From NCBI GenBank assembly GCA_027297435.1, contig JAPUIA010000175.1, positions 1-33,582 of the forward strand: a DNA stretch of 33,582 bases, in the 5' to 3' direction. Positions 24,903 to 33,551 of this stretch are shown one piece after another. Every line of letters begins with the position of its first letter. Within the stretch, counting starts at the first letter, position 1. Below the pieces are notes generated by a model, which was not told the origin of the DNA, did not search any database, and saw nothing but the letters and a program-made list of their open reading frames with translations. The position numbers and the translations under genes were made by a program. Origin of the DNA: Gammaproteobacteria bacterium. Lineage in GTDB: Bacteria > Pseudomonadota > Gammaproteobacteria > Pseudomonadales > Azotimanducaceae.

Positions 24903-26498
24903 TCAAGCGAGCCCCAACGGCGAGAATAGCCAGTAGATCGCGACAACCGACAACGCGAGCCCGCCACTTACCCATTTGCTCCAACGCCACGGGGTCATGT
25001 CGATCGGCGGCCGCAGCGTGGTTGGCGTCTGAGCGCGAGGCCAAACCCGACCGGCGACCCACATGATGCCGATCTCGAGCGTGAACAGCACGGCATATAA
25101 GTGAATGAAGTGCACGCCGGTGTCCCACACGAACGTCACGAGCGCGTACGCGGGTATATGAAACACGATCGCCGCGATCGCACCCTCGGCCGGCACCTTC
25201 GGCATGAAGAACGCGGCGATCACCACGCTGATGACGGGAATGTTGTAAAAACCGGTGAACTGCCGCACCACCTGCCACAGGCCATCGGGCGCCAATTGGA
25301 GCAAGGGTGCGATCACAAACGAGATCAGGGCAATCACGATACCGATCTGGCGCGCCCAGCGAATCATCTCTGCATCACTGGGTTCGATGCGTCGCAGCGG
25401 GGCGATGACATCGATGCAGAACAATGTCGCTGCGCTGTTGAGTAACGAGTTGAAAGAGCTGAACACCGCGCCGAGTAGCACCGCGAGAAAAAATCCAGCC
25501 ATCGCGGTCGGCAGCACGTCGGCCACAAGCCGCGGGTACGCCTGGTCCATCGATGCGAGACCGGGACCGTACAGGTGAAAGGCGATGACGCCGGGTATCA
25601 TCATCAGGAACGGGACGATGATTTTGAAGAACCCCGACAACAGCACGCCTTTTTGTCCTTCGGCGAGGTTCTTGGCCCCCAAGGTCCGTTGGATGACGTA
25701 TTGATTGGTGCCCCAATAAAAGAGATTGGCGAGGATCATGCCGGTAAACAAAGTGCCGAACGGCGTGGGATCGGTCGCAGTGCCAATAGCGTTGAGCTTC
25801 TGTGGATGTTGTTGAGTCAACGTCGCGACGCCGTGTGCGAAACTTCCGTCCCCCAATTCGATCAATCCAAGCACCGGTACCGTGACACCGATGATTAGCA
25901 GCCCGACGCCGTTGAGGGTGTCGGAGACCGCGACGGCCTTGAGGCCGCCGGCGATTGCGTACAGTCCGCCGATGACGCCGATCGTCAGGATGGTTACGAT
26001 CAGGGCCGTCGAATATCCGATGCTCAGCAGCGCCGGGATGTCGAACAACTGCAGGACGGCAACCGAGCCGGCATACAGCACGGATGGGATGGTGATGAGT
26101 CCGTAGCCAAGAATGAACAGCACAACGGTCAAACGACGAACTCGGTCGTCGAACCGTTCGCTCAAGTACTGGGGCAAGGTGGTAAAGCCACCGATCAAGT
26201 AGCGGGGCAGGAATACCAACGCCATGACGATAATGGCGAATGCGGCGGTGACCTCCCACGCCATGCTTGACAGGTTGAAGGCGTAAGCAGAGCCGTTCAG
26301 GCCGATCATTTGCTCCGCGGACAAATTCGTGAGCAACAAGGAACCGGCGATGAACACACCGCCTAAGCCGCGGCCCGCCAGAAAATAGCCTTCTTGAGTT
26401 TCGGTCTGTCCGCGGGTCTTTCTATAGGAAAACCAGGCCACCAGGCCCATGAAGAAGAGGCATGAGGCAAGGGTCGTGGGTAAATCTAGTCCGGCAAT
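24903..26498 (-). CDS. SSS-family sodium:solute symporter (start uncertain)
   Basis: The protein is a multi-helix member of the sodium:solute symporter family: GYFLAGRGLGG, TNLSAEQMIGLNGSAYAF, and long alternating hydrophobic segments to residue about 515. The first ATG in frame is at 26450 (515 residues), but this falls inside helix 1. The in-frame codons upstream read LDLPTTLASCLFF, which together with MGLVAWFSYRK match the usual first helix of the family. No ATG, GTG or TTG occurs upstream in this frame; ATT 26498 would give 531 residues and is shown here as the possible start. It overlaps the 3' end of the Vgb-like gene by 13 bp and may be cotranscribed with it. Solute unknown. Confidence 0.75.
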   Translation of the reverse strand: MAGLDLPTTLASCLFFMGLVAWFSYRKTRGQTETQEGYFLAGRGLGGVFIAGSLLLTNLSAEQMIGLNGSAYAFNLSSMAWEVTAAFAIIVMALVFLPRYLIGGFTTLPQYLSERFDDRVRRLTVVLFILGYGLITIPSVLYAGSVAVLQLFDIPALLSIGYSTALIVTILTIGVIGGLYAIAGGLKAVAVSDTLNGVGLLIIGVTVPVLGLIELGDGSFAHGVATLTQQHPQKLNAIGTATDPTPFGTLFTGMILANLFYWGTNQYVIQRTLGAKNLAEGQKGVLLSGFFKIIVPFLMMIPGVIAFHLYGPGLASMDQAYPRLVADVLPTAMAGFFLAVLLGAVFSSFNSLLNSAATLFCIDVIAPLRRIEPSDAEMIRWARQIGIVIALISFVIAPLLQLAPDGLWQVVRQFTGFYNIPVISVVIAAFFMPKVPAEGAIAAIVFHIPAYALVTFVWDTGVHFIHLYAVLFTLEIGIMWVAGRVWPRAQTPTTLRPPIDMTPWRWSKWVSGGLALSVVAIYWLFSPLGLA

Positions 26499-27478
26499 TG
26501 GGCGCGGCCGATCGTGTTGGTATCGGTGCCGAACCAGACGCTGTTGGTCGGCTTGTCGTAATGCATGTGTCGGACCGTGCCACCGCCGCTTGCGAGCGCG
26601 ACACCGGCGATGAAGGTCTCGGAAGTGGTGTCGAAGCCGACGAACTGATTGGGTCGAGGACCCGACTCTACGAACCAGAGGCGGTCATTGGTGTCCACTT
26701 CCATGCCATAGGGACGGCTATCGGCTCCGGAGGGCGCCAGCCACTCGGAGATAGTACCGGTCTGTGGATCCAAGCGGCCCAGGTAGCCTTCCGCGTAGTC
26801 CACATACCATATCGATCCGTCGGAGGTAATCTCGAGCCTCCGGGGACGCGCACCGGCGCGCGGCAGTTCCACCTCGGTCACCTCAAACGTCGTAGGATCG
26901 ATGCGGACTAATTTGTTGGTGCCAAACAAGGTTGCCCAAACGACGCCGTCGGGTGCGATGTTGATTCCGTAGGGGCGCGAGCGTCCACTCGCAATCGGCA
27001 GCAGGCGCACCGACTCATCCGCAATGGTGAGCTTGCCCACGAAGTTACCCCCCTGCACGGTAAACCAGATATCGCCTGCAGTATCGAATACGAGGGTATG
27101 CGGGTCGCGGGCGGCGGCGTCCGGCATCATGATCTTGTGGATCGTTCCATCTTTGACGCTCATGCGGCCGATGTGCGTGGCTCGGTTGCCCGCATACCAA
27201 ATGGTATCGCCACCGGCGACGATGAGGTTATGCGGGCCTGTGCCATCGTCCAGCGGCAAGCGGCGGAACGCTTCGGTCTTCGGATCGAACGAGGCGACAT
27301 AGTCGTTGCGCTGACCGACGAACCAGACGATGCCGTTGACATCGACATAGGGATCGCGCGGTCGGGAGTCAGGGTAGGGAACGTCCCATTCAGTGAGCGT
27401 GGGTTGCTCGGCGAACACGAGCGTCGCAGCACAGGGCATGAGTAACAGCGCACACCCCAGAACGGTTAGGTATCGCAT
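26486..27478 (-). CDS. Exported Vgb-like (virginiamycin B lyase-like) beta-propeller protein
   Basis: The precursor of about 330 residues has a Sec signal (MRYLTVLGCALLLMPCAATLVFA). Repeated blades follow, with the pattern 'G.IWF' (GIVWFVGQ, DTIWYAG, GDIWFTVQGG, GVVWATLFG, GSIWYVDYAEG, DRLWFVESG), as in the Vgb family. The true lyase uses conserved His and Glu residues; here PYGMEVD replaces a typical PHGI-like segment, so streptogramin lyase activity is doubtful and a binding role is as likely. ATG 27478 is used because GAGGGAG lies just upstream. It is followed by the symporter in an overlapping arrangement. Confidence 0.8.
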   Translation of the reverse strand: MRYLTVLGCALLLMPCAATLVFAEQPTLTEWDVPYPDSRPRDPYVDVNGIVWFVGQRNDYVASFDPKTEAFRRLPLDDGTGPHNLIVAGGDTIWYAGNRATHIGRMSVKDGTIHKIMMPDAAARDPHTLVFDTAGDIWFTVQGGNFVGKLTIADESVRLLPIASGRSRPYGINIAPDGVVWATLFGTNKLVRIDPTTFEVTEVELPRAGARPRRLEITSDGSIWYVDYAEGYLGRLDPQTGTISEWLAPSGADSRPYGMEVDTNDRLWFVESGPRPNQFVGFDTTSETFIAGVALASGGGTVRHMHYDKPTNSVWFGTDTNTIGRAQLPD

Positions 27479-27525
27479 GAAAATCTCCCTCAAGAGGGGC
27501 TACTGTAGTCCTAAAGGCGTGTCCC

Positions 27526-29565
27526 CTACCAGATTGTGACGCGTCGTTCCGGCGGCAGATACATGCCATCACCCGGCTTCAAGCCGAACGTTCGATAAAA
27601 CGCCGGTACGTTGGGAAGTACGCCCAGTACTCGGTATCTGGCCGGGGCATGGGGGTCGGAAAGCAATTGCGCGCGCAGCCGTTCATCGCGGCTTTGAGAG
27701 CGCCAGGTACTCGCAAAGCCGATGAAAAATCTTGCATCGCCGGTGAAGCCGTCGATCACGGGTGCTTCGTTGCCCGCGAGCGAGATGTGGTATGCCCGAT
27801 GGGCCATGATGAGGCCGGCGAGATCGCCGATGTTCTCGCCGAGGGTAAGTTCGCCATTGATGGCCATATCCGGGAGAGGTTGGAAAGCCGCGTATTGGTC
27901 CGCTAGGCTCGAGCTGCGGGCAATGTATTCCGCGGCATCCTCATCCGTCCACCAATTGCGCAAACGTCCGTCGCCGTCGAATTTACGGCCTTGGTCGTCA
28001 AATCCGTGGCTGAACTCGTGGCCGATGACAGCCCCAATCGCGCCATAGTTCACCGCGTCGTCCGCCGCCGGGTCGAAAAAGGGCGGTTGCAAAATAGCGG
28101 CGGGAAACACCACCTCGTTGAATGTCGGCCGGTAGTAGGCGTTCACGGTTTGCGGCGACATGCCCCATTCGGAGCGATCGACGGGCTTCGTGAGCTTGGC
28201 CATGTCGTGTGCGTGCTCGAAGGCTCGGGCGCGACGTACGTTGCCGACGAGATCGTTTGGCCGTAGCTCGAGCTCGCCATAGTCGCGCCATGTGTCCGGA
28301 AACCCAAGCTTCGCACTGAACCGCGCTAGCTTGGCGTGGGCGGCTGCTTTGGTCGTGTCGCTCATCCAATCGAGCGAGTCGATGCTTTGCGCGAATGCGG
28401 TTTTCAGGTTCTCCACCATCTCGCGCATTTTCTGTTTGGAGGATTCGGGAAAATGCTTTGCGACGTAGAGCTTGCCGAGCAGTTCACCGGTCGTTGCATT
28501 GACCAGACGCGTACCTCTCTTCCAACGTGGTGTCTGTTCCTCCTGACCGCGCAAGGCTTTGCTTTCGAACGCAAAATTTTCGTCGACGATCGCCGCGTTG
28601 AGATAGCGAGCGTACGCCTTCACAACCTTGAAGCGCAGATACTGCTGCCAATCCGGCACAGAAATGCTCATGAGAAGCTGACCGAGCGCCGCAAAGTAAG
28701 TGTCTTGCATGAGCACGATTGGTTCGACGGGAGGAATGCTGGCGGCAGCGAGAAAGATGTTCCAATCGATACCGGGCGTTGCATCGTTGGCTTCGACTAA
28801 GGTGAATTTGTTCTTGTACATACGCTCTCGGTCGCGGCTGGCGGTGCTGGACCAATGTACTTCGGCAATGGCGTACTCGATGTCGAAAAGTACCGTCGCC
28901 CACCGATCGCCGTCTGGCCAGTCAACCAAGGCGTACAGGTTGGCGATGTGGTTCTTGTAGGCGTTTCGGGCGTTGCTCAGCTCCGCGCTGTCCTTCAGGA
29001 AGTAGTCACGATCCGGCAGCCCCAAACCATCCTGAGCGAGGTAAGCGAGCATGCGTTCAGGGTCATCGCCGTCGGTATCGTCGTAGATCGCGATAGGGGT
29101 CTGAACCCCCAGGGGCCGCAGCGAACCGAAAAGGCCGATGATGTCCTTGTGATCCTCAGCGCGGTCGACCGTGGCCAAGACATCGTCCAACGGTGTGACC
29201 CCCAAGGCTTCGAGACGATCGACATCCATGAAGCTCGTGTACAGGGCGCCCAATTTGGCTTGGTCGGGATTGGCCGGGTTTCGAGTCACGCTCTCGATGA
29301 TCTCTTTGACCTGGCGTTCGGTTCGCTCGAATACGACTTGGGCTGTGCCGTAAGCGGTCCAATCCGCGGGAATCGGGTTAGCGTCCAGCCACCGCTGATT
29401 GACGTAGCCGAAGAAATCGTCCTGTGGCCTGATATCCGTCGCAAGCTGCGTAGGGTCGAAGCCGAGGGATGCTGCGTCCGCCGGCCCGTCGACCGTAGGC
29501 GTGCAAGCCGCCGCGACAACGAGCAGCCCCGCGAGCATGGTGTCCTGTCCCGCCAGCAACTTCAT
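27526..29565 (-). CDS. M13-family (neprilysin-like) zinc metallopeptidase, lipoprotein
   Basis: The 679-residue peptidase has the M13 catalytic set: HEFSH (H516, E517, H520) in VIGHEFSHGFDDQG and the third zinc ligand E577 in LGENIGDLAG, plus the substrate-side NAYYRP motif and the C-terminal RRVTIW. The N-terminus (MLAGLLVVAAACTP) has a lipobox, so it is probably anchored by lipid at the outer or inner membrane and faces the periplasm or the outside. It degrades peptides. ATG 29565 is chosen because it overlaps the HupE stop as ATGA, giving translational coupling. It is last in the HupE-M13 unit, with the Vgb-like gene 47 bp downstream on the same strand. Confidence 0.9.
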   Translation of the reverse strand: MKLLAGQDTMLAGLLVVAAACTPTVDGPADAASLGFDPTQLATDIRPQDDFFGYVNQRWLDANPIPADWTAYGTAQVVFERTERQVKEIIESVTRNPANPDQAKLGALYTSFMDVDRLEALGVTPLDDVLATVDRAEDHKDIIGLFGSLRPLGVQTPIAIYDDTDGDDPERMLAYLAQDGLGLPDRDYFLKDSAELSNARNAYKNHIANLYALVDWPDGDRWATVLFDIEYAIAEVHWSSTASRDRERMYKNKFTLVEANDATPGIDWNIFLAAASIPPVEPIVLMQDTYFAALGQLLMSISVPDWQQYLRFKVVKAYARYLNAAIVDENFAFESKALRGQEEQTPRWKRGTRLVNATTGELLGKLYVAKHFPESSKQKMREMVENLKTAFAQSIDSLDWMSDTTKAAAHAKLARFSAKLGFPDTWRDYGELELRPNDLVGNVRRARAFEHAHDMAKLTKPVDRSEWGMSPQTVNAYYRPTFNEVVFPAAILQPPFFDPAADDAVNYGAIGAVIGHEFSHGFDDQGRKFDGDGRLRNWWTDEDAAEYIARSSSLADQYAAFQPLPDMAINGELTLGENIGDLAGLIMAHRAYHISLAGNEAPVIDGFTGDARFFIGFASTWRSQSRDERLRAQLLSDPHAPARYRVLGVLPNVPAFYRTFGLKPGDGMYLPPERRVTIW

Positions 29566-30269
29566 GCCAGCCAGTAGCTCGACAGCTGATAGCCGATGAG
29601 CACGAATCCCGCGGTCATCAAACTCCAATTGGCGACCACGGCGTGGTGCAGGAATTGACCGCTGGCCCGCCAGAGGTTGAATAAGATCAGTATCAGGGCC
29701 AATGCGGTGAACTGGCCGAGCTCCACGCCGATGTTGAACGCCAGCATGTTGCCGACGAGACCGTCTGCCGAGATCGTCACGTCCTGAAGCTTGGTGGCGA
29801 GGCCGAAACCGTGGAACAGGCCGAAGATGAAAACCGCCGCCCGTGTGTTGGGCTCAAAGCCGATCGTGCGAAATCCACCGAGATTTTCGAACGCTTTGTA
29901 GGCGACCGACAGCCCAATCACCGCATCGATGAGATAAGGGTTCGCGTGTATGCCGCCCAAGACCCCGCCAAGCAGTGTGAGGCTGTGTCCGACGGCGAAA
30001 AGAGTGACGTACAACGCTACGTCTTTGAGACGGTAGAGAAAGAATATGACGCCCGCCAGAAACAGTAGGTGGTCGTAGCCGGTGACCATGTGCTTCGCGC
30101 CGAGATAGAGGTAGGGCACGACGGCAAGACCCACGTTGCCTTCGATAAACCCCTGATCGGCCCCCGCAACGCCGTGACCCCAGACGTTACCCGCGAGCAG
30201 ACTTGCGAGGAGCAGGCCTGCCAGGGGCAGGTAACCCAATGCGATTGCGGTTTTCGAATAGCCCTGCAC
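29562..30269 (-). CDS. HupE/UreJ-family membrane protein
   Basis: The 235-residue protein has an N-terminal signal-like helix and about six further helices. It carries the HupE/UreJ signature residues GYDHLLFLAGV, FAVGHSLTLL and FGLFHGFGLATKL, whose His and Asp can bind metal. Members are proposed nickel or cobalt permeases, but this branch (HupE_UreJ_2) lacks hydrogenase or urease neighbours here and its role is not known. Start GTG 30269 has no strong ribosome site. Its stop overlaps the M13 peptidase start by four bases. It is divergent from an exported HExxH peptidase gene, so a role in supplying metal to secreted metalloenzymes is a reasonable guess. Confidence 0.8.
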   Translation of the reverse strand: MQGYSKTAIALGYLPLAGLLLASLLAGNVWGHGVAGADQGFIEGNVGLAVVPYLYLGAKHMVTGYDHLLFLAGVIFFLYRLKDVALYVTLFAVGHSLTLLGGVLGGIHANPYLIDAVIGLSVAYKAFENLGGFRTIGFEPNTRAAVFIFGLFHGFGLATKLQDVTISADGLVGNMLAFNIGVELGQFTALALILILFNLWRASGQFLHHAVVANWSLMTAGFVLIGYQLSSYWLA

Positions 30270-30350
30270 GGGGACATGTTAGGCGCTTGCCGTGGGAAAA
30301 CCCAGGGGTATGGTAGTCTCCAGACGGCCGCCTAGAGAGTACCGTGCCGC

Positions 30351-31754
30351 TTGAAATATTTCTGTTTGTCGATCGCTTGGATTCTCGCGTTACCGTCGTG
30401 GGCGGTTGAACCGCATCGGGCGATTGAACAACACCTCTATCAGATTCGCGTTGACCCGATGCTGGGGTATGTCGAGGTCACGGGCGAGTTGGCGCAGCCG
30501 GGCGAACGGGTCAGAGCGCGTAACGGCGATGCACGACACCTCATCGAGCTGCAAACGTGCGACGGAACGTCCCTCGTAAGCGGTGGGACGCGAATCTATT
30601 TGCCACCGAGGCAACGCTGTTTTCACTACCGCCACCCGCTGGGTAACGATGCGACCCGGCGTGGTATCACGCTGCCACCGAATGTCAGCCTCACCTCGCC
30701 CAGCACGTGGTTGTGGTTGCCGGAGCTAACCGGCAACGATTACGTGCGCGTCGAGCTGACTGTGGCGGCTGGCCACGCAATCTCGGTGCCGTGGCCGCGC
30801 ACCGCGGATGGCGCATACCGAATTCCAGCATCGCCCCAGAGTTCCCGGGCCTACACGGTGTTTGGCCGGTTTCGAGCACCACGACTGACGGTGGGTGATA
30901 CGGAGCTGACGATTGCGCTCGTGGACAGTCGGGACGTCGTACTGGATGCGAACAAGACGCTGGCGTGGCTCGAGGCCGCGCTTACCGACCTGCACGACGT
31001 TTACGGTCGTTTGCCGAATCCGGACGTGCAGATCATCGTCGTGCCTAGCGGGCCTAGCCGATGGAGCAGCGGTCGTTCTCCGGTGCCTTTCGGGCGCGTC
31101 ATGCGTGATGGCGGTGAAACCGTGCAATTCTTCGTCGACCCGAGCCGGCCGCTGGGCGAGTACCTAAACGATTGGACCGCGGACCACGAGTTCGCGCATC
31201 TGCTACTGCCCTACGTCGACCATGATCAAAAATGGATTTCCGAAGGGTTTGCGAGCTACTATCAGAACGTGTTGCTGGCTAGACGCGGCGTGTACTCGGA
31301 GCCAGAGGCTTGGCAAAGACTACATCGCTCTTTTAGCCGAGCCAGTGAGATTTCCAACCCGCCATCGCCAAATGGGACGCACGGGCAGCCGTTCTGGGAA
31401 GTCCGCATGCTCATCTACTGGAGCGGTGCAGCCCTTGCCTTGTTGGCCGATCAGCGTTTGCGCCAGGCTAGCGACGGGGTCATCTCGCTCGATACGGTGC
31501 TCGATAAATTGCAAGCGTGCTGCTTGCCGTCATCGACCATCTGGCAAGGACGGGCTTTGTTCGAAAAGTTGGATGAGCTGTCACCCATACCGGTCTTCGT
31601 CGGGTTGTATGACGAGTATGCAGACGCTCCCGGTATGCCGGATCTGACGACGCTCTATGGCGATTTTGGTATTCGAGTCGAAAATGGCCGCGTCAATTTG
31701 GATGATCGTGCGGAATTTGCGCATATTCGCCGGGCGATCATGAAAAACGATTGA
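30351..31754 (+). CDS. Exported HExxH metallopeptidase-like (gluzincin) protein
   Basis: The 467-residue protein has a Sec signal (MKYFCLSIAWILALPSWA), an N-terminal beta-rich domain (20-190) and a zinc peptidase domain. The motif is HEFAH (H279, E280, H283), with the probable third ligand E298 in WISEGFASYY. The gap from the second His to that Glu is 14 residues, shorter than the 18 typical of M1 and near-M61 enzymes, so the subfamily is unclear. TTG 30351 is the start; no in-frame ATG precedes the signal peptide. It is divergent from the HupE gene by 81 bp, so this gene and the HupE-M13 unit may be controlled together. Confidence 0.75.
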   Translation: MKYFCLSIAWILALPSWAVEPHRAIEQHLYQIRVDPMLGYVEVTGELAQPGERVRARNGDARHLIELQTCDGTSLVSGGTRIYLPPRQRCFHYRHPLGNDATRRGITLPPNVSLTSPSTWLWLPELTGNDYVRVELTVAAGHAISVPWPRTADGAYRIPASPQSSRAYTVFGRFRAPRLTVGDTELTIALVDSRDVVLDANKTLAWLEAALTDLHDVYGRLPNPDVQIIVVPSGPSRWSSGRSPVPFGRVMRDGGETVQFFVDPSRPLGEYLNDWTADHEFAHLLLPYVDHDQKWISEGFASYYQNVLLARRGVYSEPEAWQRLHRSFSRASEISNPPSPNGTHGQPFWEVRMLIYWSGAALALLADQRLRQASDGVISLDTVLDKLQACCLPSSTIWQGRALFEKLDELSPIPVFVGLYDEYADAPGMPDLTTLYGDFGIRVENGRVNLDDRAEFAHIRRAIMKND

Positions 31755-31828
31755 TGTCGGCCACCGCAACGCGAGACACTGGCCGATCGGCATGCGTTGA
31801 ATTCGAATGACACCAAGGGGAGAGCGAT

Positions 31829-32551
31829 TTGATCGATCTACACTACTGGCCGACGCCGAACGGTAAGAAGGTCACCATTCTGCTAGAAGAATGCGGGCTG
31901 CCGTACAACGTCGTCGAGTGCGACATTGGCCGCGGTGATCAGTTTGAGGACGGGTTTTTGAAGATCTGCCCCAACAATCGCATGCCTGCGCTCGTGGACC
32001 ACGAACCGCTCGGCGGCGGGGAACCGATCAGCGTTTTCGAGTCGGGCGCGATCATGATGTATATCGCGGAAAAAGCCGGACAGTTCTATCCGCAGGAGCC
32101 CCGACCCCGATACGAGGTCAACCAGTGGGTCATGTGGCAGATGGCGAATCAGGGTCCTAAAAGCGGCGAGTGCGGGCACTTCCGCCGCTTGGAAGACCGC
32201 CAGGGCGATCAGACGTACGGTGTTACGCGATTTACCGATGAAGTGAATCGCATGTACGGTGTGCTCAACAATCGTTTGTACGATCGTCCGTACTTGGCGG
32301 GCGATGCGTACACGATTGCCGACATGATCTCTTATCCCTGGACCATCAACTGGGAAGCACAGGGCCAGGACATCGACGACTTCAAGTATTTCAAGCGTTG
32401 GTTCCTTGAGCTTGCCGAGCGGCCAGCCGTACAGCGCGGTATGGCGGTCGGTAGCGATATGGGGGAGGATTTTTCGAAGTTGTCTAAGGCGGAACAGTCT
32501 CGGCGCATGCGGATGTTGTTCAACCAGCGTGCCCGGCCCGCACCAGATTAA
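31829..32551 (+). CDS. Glutathione S-transferase (YfcG/YghU-like)
   Basis: The 240-residue protein has a thioredoxin-fold N-domain with the TPNGKKVTILLEE start, the cis-Pro region NNRMPALVDHE and the glutathione-binding FESGAIMMYIAEK, then a helical domain (WVMWQMANQGPKSG, PYLAGDAYTIADMISYPW). These fit the Nu-class YfcG/YghU branch, which can have disulfide reductase activity. The region usually rich in His-His after the MWQM segment reads ECGHFRR here. TTG 31829 has GGGGAG 7 bases upstream. Its stop overlaps, in antisense, the stop of the FAD-monooxygenase remnant. Confidence 0.85.
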   Translation: MIDLHYWPTPNGKKVTILLEECGLPYNVVECDIGRGDQFEDGFLKICPNNRMPALVDHEPLGGGEPISVFESGAIMMYIAEKAGQFYPQEPRPRYEVNQWVMWQMANQGPKSGECGHFRRLEDRQGDQTYGVTRFTDEVNRMYGVLNNRLYDRPYLAGDAYTIADMISYPWTINWEAQGQDIDDFKYFKRWFLELAERPAVQRGMAVGSDMGEDFSKLSKAEQSRRMRMLFNQRARPAPD

Positions 32552-32983
32552 GTGCTGCGGTTGTTGCAGGCGATCACCAACTTGGCGGTGATTTCATGGA
32601 CCGCGTCGCCGTGCTTGTAGCGCACACCGGTGATACGTTCTCCGTTGGCGCCTTGTTCGCCAACGAGCTCTCGGACGGGTGCGTCCAGTAGACAGGTGAA
32701 GTTATCGTAGCTGCTTGGCTTCTTCGATCAGGCAATCTAGGAACAGCGATTGCTGCATCACGCACACATAGGGGTAGGGACAATTCAAGCGCGAGAAATC
32801 GACCAGCGACCACTCGTCGGTCTCGGTCGTCAGCGTAACCTCCCTGCGTGACAAGCCAACGGCAGCCGTCATCCGCGGGACGGGGCCAACGATGGCGGCT
32901 TGCACCGAAGCCAGCTCGGTTCGCAAGACGCTGATTTGGTCGCGAATGGCTTTGCTTTGTTGCTGTGCAGACCGATAGTCCAT
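32548..32983 (-). pseudogene. Remnant of a FAD-dependent (PF01494-like) aromatic monooxygenase
   Basis: Two frames on the minus strand together give the middle of a UbiH/PHBH-like flavoprotein. The first reads EVTLTTETDEWSLVDFSRL, then PYPYVCVMQQSLFLDCLIEEAKQ, and ends at a stop at 32702. After a one-base shift near 32709-32712 the second continues YDNFTCLLDAPVREL, ERITGVRYKHGDAVHEI and LVIACNNRST, then a stop at 32548. In the family this equals 'DFSRL..PYPYVA..PQ.DFLD.L..EA', '..V..LI.....V.GVR' and 'LVVACDGR.S'. The N-terminal GxGxxG FAD motif and the whole C-terminal part are missing. It is therefore a decayed internal fragment with both ends lost and a frameshift. Confidence 0.75.
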
Positions 32984-33109
32984 TGACCGTTCCCCGAAAG
33001 TTCGACTGCCGGTTTGGGTATTGGCGCACAAGCGGCGCGGCATTCTTTCTACAGCCGTGTCACCTGCCGTCGACGATACTCCTTCGCCCTAGGTGGTGCG
33101 AGATGTTGC

Positions 33110-33424
33110 GTGGCGGTTGGATCGAGCTTATGGCTACTCGTGGAACTTCTGACGGTGTGGGGCCAGTGTGGATGCTTGTGTATCGACGGGACGCCACGGA
33201 CCCTTTGTACGAGTGTGACCGAGGCCCAAGCCGAACCCAATGCCTGCGGGTTGCGTTCTGCCGTACTGTGTCCGGTGGATGCTGAAGACGATGCACCCAC
33301 CATTCGGTACGCTTCGCCCGTCGAAGGTGCCCTAAATTGTCGCGAAGTGCGGATCTGGGATGACGCCCAGAACGGCTACACGGCCGTGAAAGTGTGCGAC
33401 GTAGACGCCGGAGACGTTTTCTAA
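33110..33424 (+). CDS. Small Cys-rich exported protein
   Basis: The 104-residue ORF begins with a signal-like segment (MAVGSSLWLLVELLTVWG) followed by a mature part with eight cysteines, four of them in QCGCLCIDGTPRTLC and the rest in NACG, LCPV, NCRE and VCDV. The pattern suggests a disulfide-rich periplasmic or surface protein. GTG 33110 is chosen for the signal peptide; the ribosome site is weak and upstream in-frame starts exist. No family was recognised, and function is unknown. Confidence 0.5.
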   Translation: MAVGSSLWLLVELLTVWGQCGCLCIDGTPRTLCTSVTEAQAEPNACGLRSAVLCPVDAEDDAPTIRYASPVEGALNCREVRIWDDAQNGYTAVKVCDVDAGDVF

Positions 33425-33495
33425 GTTATTCGGCCCTGATAAAGGGTTCGAGCATAGGAGACATCTATACTTCTCGTAGAATTACCAGCGTGGAA

Positions 33496-33536
33496 ATTGC
33501 AAGGTTTTAACGGGTTTCCCGCTAAAACCTTGCAAT
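33496..33536. repeat. Large imperfect palindrome
   Basis: ATTGCAAGGTTTTA (33496-33509) pairs perfectly with TAAAACCTTGCAAT (33523-33536). After one mismatch a further CGGG/CCCG stem closes a TTT loop. Eighteen base pairs form in all. There is no T tract after it, so an intrinsic terminator is not the obvious reading. Confidence 0.8.
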
Positions 33537-33551
33537 ATGCGGCGGCCGACT

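Noticed and set aside
26486-27478. Antibiotic-resistance lyase call for the Vgb-like protein
   Set aside because: The propeller pattern alone does not show lyase activity, and a key segment differs.
32574-33029. Minus-strand 151-residue ORF near the FAD remnant
   Set aside because: The other two frames carry the recognisable monooxygenase segments; this one does not.
33496-33536. Intrinsic terminator
   Set aside because: No T run follows the stem on either strand, and the stem is AT-rich at its base.
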